Part shown: piece after piece, positions 60,020 through 64,000 of the stretch | Layout of the letters: each line of letters opens with the position of its first letter | Numbering within the stretch: the stretch's first letter is position 1 | Made by a program: the position numbers and the translations under genes | Assembly (NCBI GenBank): GCA_051453625.1 | Contig: JBOZIK010000001.1 | Coordinates: forward strand, 176,649,730 to 176,713,729 | DNA length: 64,000 nucleotides | Source of the DNA: Welwitschia mirabilis | Lineage: Eukaryota; Gnetophyta; Gnetopsida; Welwitschiales | Reading direction: 5' to 3' | The notes under the pieces: generated by a model | Seen by the model: the letters and a program-made list of their open reading frames with translations, nothing else | Databases searched by the model: none | What the model was told of the DNA's origin: nothing

Positions 60020-61420
60020 TAGCCCTTGGAAGGAAATCATGTTACAAGGCTTCCCTTCTTTGATGGAATCAACTATGGTTATTGTAAGGCAAAAATGATG
60101 GTCTTTGTTCAATCCATTAACCTTAAGATATTGGAGTCTATTACTAATGGCTAGTGTCTTCCTATTGTGCAGTATCCTATAACTAAGCTAACTACTTTGA
60201 AGAGCAAAGATAAGTGGACACTTGAGGAAAAGTTGATGACATCTTGTAATTTCAAGTACTGAATGCCATCTTCTATGCCATAGGTCTAGAAGATTTCAAA
60301 TGAATAGTAATTTCACCACAGCAAAAGAAGCATAGGACATCTTGTAGACTACTCATAAAGGAACTAGCCTAGTAAAGCAGGCTAAGCTTCAGATGCTCAT
60401 CACTTAGTTTGAAGATTTCAATATGGAAGAAAATAAAGGTATAAATGATTTTTCTAGAAAACTAATAAATATTGTTAATTCTATGCGTGGCTTATGTAAA
60501 ATCATCGAGGAGTTAAGAGTAGTATGCAAAGAATTAAGATCCCTACCCAAGAGATTTGCATCTAAAGTAATAACCATCGAAGAAAGTAAGGACATAAATA
60601 TTAGGAAGATGGATGAACTCCAAGGAAATTTTCACAAATTTAAACTAAAATTTAGATAGCAGAAGAGTAAAAGTATATCATTGATAATTTCTCATGAAAA
60701 CCTTGATATCAAAGAAGGATTTGATCAAGAACTAGAAAGCAAAGATGAAATGACTCTTTTAACTAGAAGATTCAAGTGCTTCATGTAGTGAAGGCAAAAT
60801 AAAGGTTAATTCATGATACTAGCAAGAAGAAAAGAGGAAGGATGATGAGATATTCAATGCTATTATTACAAGGGTTTTAGTCACATATTAAGTGTCTACC
60901 CAAATAATAAAAGGATGATAAAAGAAAATGGAAGAAAGTCTTGTTAGTAACATGGGATGATGAAGAAAGTGAGAGCGAACAAAACTTAGATTCAGAGCAA
61001 AGTAGAATTTCTCTCATGTAGTTTGTAGATGAAAAGATATGTTCCTCATCCACCATTTTTTCTTTTGATGATAATGATTCGCTCAGTGAAATAGAAGTGG
61101 AACTCTGTAAGGAATGTTAAAATCTGACTCTTACAGTAAACAATTTTAAGAAAGAAAACAAAAATCTATTATATAAGCTAGAGTATAGAGAAAGGGAAAT
61201 TAGATATTTGAAAAACAAACTTGGTTCAAATTTATCACTGTTTAAAGGAACTTTATCTAGTAAACATTCTTCTAGTTTTTTTCATACCTGGTCAAATCAT
61301 CTTTATTATTTCAAACTCTTATTTAAAGTAAATTCCAAATACTCTTTAGCAAAAATTACCTAGCATTATTGTAATAAAAAGGATCACTCGAATATTAATT
61401 GTATTTTTTGCAAAAGTTGG
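60020..61420 (+). pseudogene. copia gag remnant, long UBN2 type
   Basis: Near 60046 the frame reads LPFFDGINYGYCKAKMMVFV (the F-D-G-x-N-Y-x-x-W-K-x-x-M opening, with Trp changed to Cys). It then reads ESITNG and, at 60423-60659, INDFSRKLINIVNSMRGL, then RVVCKELRSLPKRF and ITIEESKD. This is the UBN2 core. Further on come a W-D-D-E-E-S-E-S-E-like acidic stretch (60945-61000), LKNKLGSNLSLFKGT near 61208, and a knuckle-like H-Y-C...D-H-S-N-I-N-C segment near 61360-61410 whose first Cys position is a stop. Confidence 0.8.
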
Positions 61421-61566
61421 TTTCCTCATTCTATATTAGATTCTAAATTTACCTTCTCTCCAAAGTCTAATCAAAGTTCAAATAAAAACAAATGCATGAG
61501 GTGGATTCCAAGGTCCTCAAATAAAATCCTCTTAATTTAAATTGCTTTCAAAACAATTAATCATTC

Positions 61567-61870
61567 TTGCTGGTATCTTAAAAGTGGTTGCTCTAGACAT
61601 ATGATAGGTGATAAGTTTAGCTTCATTAAATTCAAGGAATATGATGGAGAAGAAATGATGTTTAATGATAATGGAAGAGCTCGAATTAAAGGAATTGAAA
61701 GCATTAGTGGAGGTAATTTACCTAATATTCATAATGTATTATTTATAAATGGCTTAAATCATAATCTATTAAGAATTATTCACATTTGTAATAAAGGTTA
61801 TAAAGTATCATTTAATCAAAATAAGTATACAGTAAAACATGATAAATGGATCAGCTATTACTTGTAGCAA
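61567..61870 (+). pseudogene. copia protease start and gag-pre-integrase segment
   Basis: The frame reads CWYLKSGCSRHMIGDKFSFI from 61570. The plant copia block is W-x-L-D-S-G-C-S-R-H-M-T-G, so the catalytic Asp position is Lys here. The frame then gives LPNIHNVLFINGLNHNLLRI and CNKGYKVSFN, the gag-pre-integrase pattern (V-L-x-V-x-G-L-x-H-N-L-L-S-I, C-D-K-G-Y). The stretch 61601-61867 is open. The gap follows 27 bases later. Confidence 0.85.
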
Positions 61871-61894
61871 CTAGATGATAGGATTGAGAACCCT

Positions 61895-62628
61895 NNNNNN
61901 NNNNNNNNNNNNNNNNNNNNNNNNNNNNNNNNNNNNNNNNNNNNNNNNNNNNNNNNNNNNNNNNNNNNNNNNNNNNNNNNNNNNNNNNNNNNNNNNNNNN
62001 NNNNNNNNNNNNNNNNNNNNNNNNNNNNNNNNNNNNNNNNNNNNNNNNNNNNNNNNNNNNNNNNNNNNNNNNNNNNNNNNNNNNNNNNNNNNNNNNNNNN
62101 NNNNNNNNNNNNNNNNNNNNNNNNNNNNNNNNNNNNNNNNNNNNNNNNNNNNNNNNNNNNNNNNNNNNNNNNNNNNNNNNNNNNNNNNNNNNNNNNNNNN
62201 NNNNNNNNNNNNNNNNNNNNNNNNNNNNNNNNNNNNNNNNNNNNNNNNNNNNNNNNNNNNNNNNNNNNNNNNNNNNNNNNNNNNNNNNNNNNNNNNNNNN
62301 NNNNNNNNNNNNNNNNNNNNNNNNNNNNNNNNNNNNNNNNNNNNNNNNNNNNNNNNNNNNNNNNNNNNNNNNNNNNNNNNNNNNNNNNNNNNNNNNNNNN
62401 NNNNNNNNNNNNNNNNNNNNNNNNNNNNNNNNNNNNNNNNNNNNNNNNNNNNNNNNNNNNNNNNNNNNNNNNNNNNNNNNNNNNNNNNNNNNNNNNNNNN
62501 NNNNNNNNNNNNNNNNNNNNNNNNNNNNNNNNNNNNNNNNNNNNNNNNNNNNNNNNNNNNNNNNNNNNNNNNNNNNNNNNNNNNNNNNNNNNNNNNNNNN
62601 NNNNNNNNNNNNNNNNNNNNNNNNNNNN
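61895..62628. other. Assembly gap, 734 N
   Basis: Between a plus-strand copia gag/protease and minus-strand copia LTR pieces, so the junction of two elements is hidden. Confidence 0.99.
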
Positions 62629-62870
62629 AAACTTGATCTAGATCTTCATTACTCCACTAGGTATTCCAAGTTCACCTATAACCTTTACAAATAGACTTTT
62701 TTAGGTTTAGTATAAACCTTTGAATGGACTTTTCAAGGCTTAAGCTCAACCTTTTACAATGTAGAATAGTGATGCAATGATGTCAAAATGCACAGATATT
62801 ACTCATTCTTGATATAATAGATTTGATGGAGCTCTTCTTTTATATATGTACAATAGATAAAGCACTAGAT
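62629..62870 (-). repeat. Partial copia LTR, minus orientation
   Basis: Aligns with 63078-63310 (tagatctt, actcct/cactac-tatt-caggttcac-t-taacctttacaa). It starts at the gap edge. The interrupted part probably lies in the gap. Confidence 0.6.
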
Positions 62871-62891
62871 CTTATAGGATCATGAACCCTT

Positions 62892-62912
62892 GGGAGGGGG
62901 GAGGGGAGGGGG
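62892..62912 (+). other. Guanine-quadruplex motif
   Basis: Four G runs of 3, 6, 4 and 5 bases separated by single A residues. This is a textbook intramolecular quadruplex pattern with one-base loops. It sits near the end of a minus-strand LTR, so the element's own strand is C-rich here. Confidence 0.7.
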
Positions 62913-63121
62913 TTGAATAGAATTTCTAAAAATTTAAACAATTATTACTACTAAAAGAAAATATCACATAAAAACATATAACGTAACAAACTTAAAGAAG
63001 AACTAAGGAAATGCACAAGATAAGATTTATAGTGGTTCGGGATACACCCTACTCCACTCTCGACAATCAGCTTCTCCCAAACTAGATCTTGGATCTTTGC
63101 TACTCCTCTACGTATTTCAGG

Positions 63122-63261
63122 TTCACTTGTAACCTTTACAAGCAGACTTTGGTAGGCTAAGTCTTAACCTTCATAAATGAAATTTTATAGTCTAAGTCTC
63201 AACCTCTTCAAAAAAACTTTTGTAGGCTAAGTATTAACCTTTAGAAATGCAAAATGATGAG
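63122..63261 (-). repeat. Four tandem 35-bp units inside the LTR
   Basis: Units start at 63122, 63157, 63192 and 63227. Each runs ctaagt-t-aacct-t--aa...ttt-gtagg. The partial LTR on the left has the same repeat at 62670-62770. Confidence 0.85.
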
Positions 63262-63589
63262 TGAGGGAATGAAGCCTTTATGCTCTAGATCACTTAAATG
63301 AAAGAACTAAAAATGGAGCCTTCTTGCTCAGATTTAATACAAAGGTAAGTACTGAGAGAGAGAAGAAAGATAGTAAAAAGATAAGTACTTCAGATCAAGA
63401 GTGCAACATTCATTTTCAAAAATCCAATCCAATGTCAAGCTCTAGGATTTTTGATTATTGCCTCTTATTTATATATTTCTCCAAAATTTAACCATTTAAC
63501 TAGATGGACATGAATCTAATGTTTGTAATGGATATATTTGGTGTAGTAATGATTAGAAAATTGCTTTAAAATTTCCACTTCCATATTAT

Positions 63590-63830
63590 CTGGTCGATCC
63601 CTCGGAACATCCAGTCGACCCCTTTCCATTTAGTTCAAGGATACTAGCTCTTGAGATTACATGTTCGGTTAACCCCATTAAAAATCTGATCGAGTACTTT
63701 CCTCCAGGTCTGGTTGACCCACATGAGTCTAGTTGACCCCATGGGACATAGTACATATTGAAAAGCTTGAAAAATGCATGTTTATATCTAGCTGAACCCT
63801 CAAAAATCTAGTCGACCCCACAAGAAATAG
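63590..63830 (-). repeat. Dispersed GTCGACCCC-like words in the LTR
   Basis: tggtcgatccc, cagtcgacccc, ggttaacccc, ggttgaccc, agttgacccc and agtcgacccc occur at about 63591, 63612, 63666, 63711, 63730 and 63809. The design is like the array at 58766-59390 of the other copia LTR. Confidence 0.6.
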
Positions 63831-64000
63831 CTCAAAATGCATATTTCCGAGTTTGATTGGCTCCTACATTAAGCCCTTGGATAGAAACTCAAGTTACTTT
63901 AATTAGAACATGTCCAAATATTGCTATTTCTTGGATATTGATTTGGTAATTTCTTGCACCTATAAAATCACTTTTAATTCTACAAAAATCATATTAGTTT

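Larger units (their letters stand above)
58686..61894 (+). mobile_element. Ty1/copia element with UBN2 gag, 3' part lost in a gap
   Basis: A putative 5' LTR (58686-59948) is followed by a tRNA-Met primer site, a long UBN2-type gag, an acidic and coiled-coil-like gag extension, and the start of the protease/pre-integrase region. Then N begins (61895-62628). The long gag with an acidic D/E/S-rich segment resembles the SIRE-like group of plant copia elements. No 3' LTR in the same orientation is visible. Confidence 0.75.
62881..64000 (-). repeat. Copia LTR, minus orientation, running off the window
   Basis: Plus-strand reading has the G-rich end gggggttgaatag at 62908-62920, then tttatagtggttcggg (63026-63041) and ccctactccactctcg. 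These are blocks of plant copia LTRs (SIRE-like) read in antisense, so the LTR belongs to a minus-strand element. Further right, words of the type gtcgacccc recur (63600-63830). The other end is outside the window. Confidence 0.65.

Noticed and set aside
1-64000. Fungal RIP as the cause of CpA to TpA changes
   Set aside because: The elements and the eRF1 copy are of plant type. Plant non-CG methylation with deamination explains the pattern without RIP.
1-64000. tRNA or rRNA genes
   Set aside because: The only tRNA-like strings found are primer-binding sites. No cloverleaf with A and B boxes or rRNA block was seen.

Overview
The window is a stretch of AT-rich plant nuclear DNA (about 30% GC by eye). 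It is built almost entirely of old, mutually nested LTR retrotransposons plus one broken copy of a host gene. The plant assignment rests on Ty3/gypsy elements of the Tekay/Del and Athila/Tat lineages, on Ty1/copia elements primed by initiator tRNA-Met, and on an eRF1 pseudogene that resembles the plant protein. The species cannot be told. I see no intact protein-coding gene, no tRNA or rRNA, and no prokaryotic feature. Nine runs of N interrupt the window, several of them flanked by microsatellites.

Layout. 1-5090: a degenerate plus-strand Ty3/gypsy chromovirus (gag, protease, RT, RNase H, a partly duplicated integrase, chromodomain) whose 5' end lies outside the window. 6268-9000: a short LTR element with about 0.4-kb LTRs that carries an unusually GC-rich payload of unknown origin. 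10365-43440: a Tekay/Del-type element with LTRs of about 4.8 kb. It is split by two Athila/Tat-lineage elements, one in its gag (16310-23623) and one in its 3' LTR (32269-41308). Both nested elements have lost most of pol. 44429-47255: a short copia-like element with a UBN2-type gag. Its 3' internal end has the same short-repeat design as the 6268-9000 element. 48562-49090: a tandem array with a unit of about 130 bp.

49566-56690: a pseudogene of eukaryotic release factor 1 (minus strand), split near its C-terminus by a 5.06-kb minus-strand Ty1/copia element (49623-54682). The target duplication and the reading frame on both sides show where the original gene was cut. Upstream there is an apparent 5'UTR intron and a TATA box, so this looks like a duplicated gene rather than a reverse-transcribed copy. 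58686-61894: a plus-strand copia element with a UBN2 gag, cut by a gap. 62629-64000: minus-strand copia LTR pieces with 35-bp repeats and a guanine-quadruplex motif.

The parts do not form a working system. They record insertion, internal duplication and decay. The commonest damage is TpG to TpA (CpA to TpA on the other strand). It turns zinc-knuckle cysteines into tyrosines in four separate elements, contributes to the loss of catalytic aspartates and makes Trp-to-stop changes, which fits long silencing by cytosine methylation. I found no convincing new biological system. The best leads are the GC-rich payload at 6690-8070, the eRF1/copia junction, the internal duplications, and the short-motif arrays inside LTRs.
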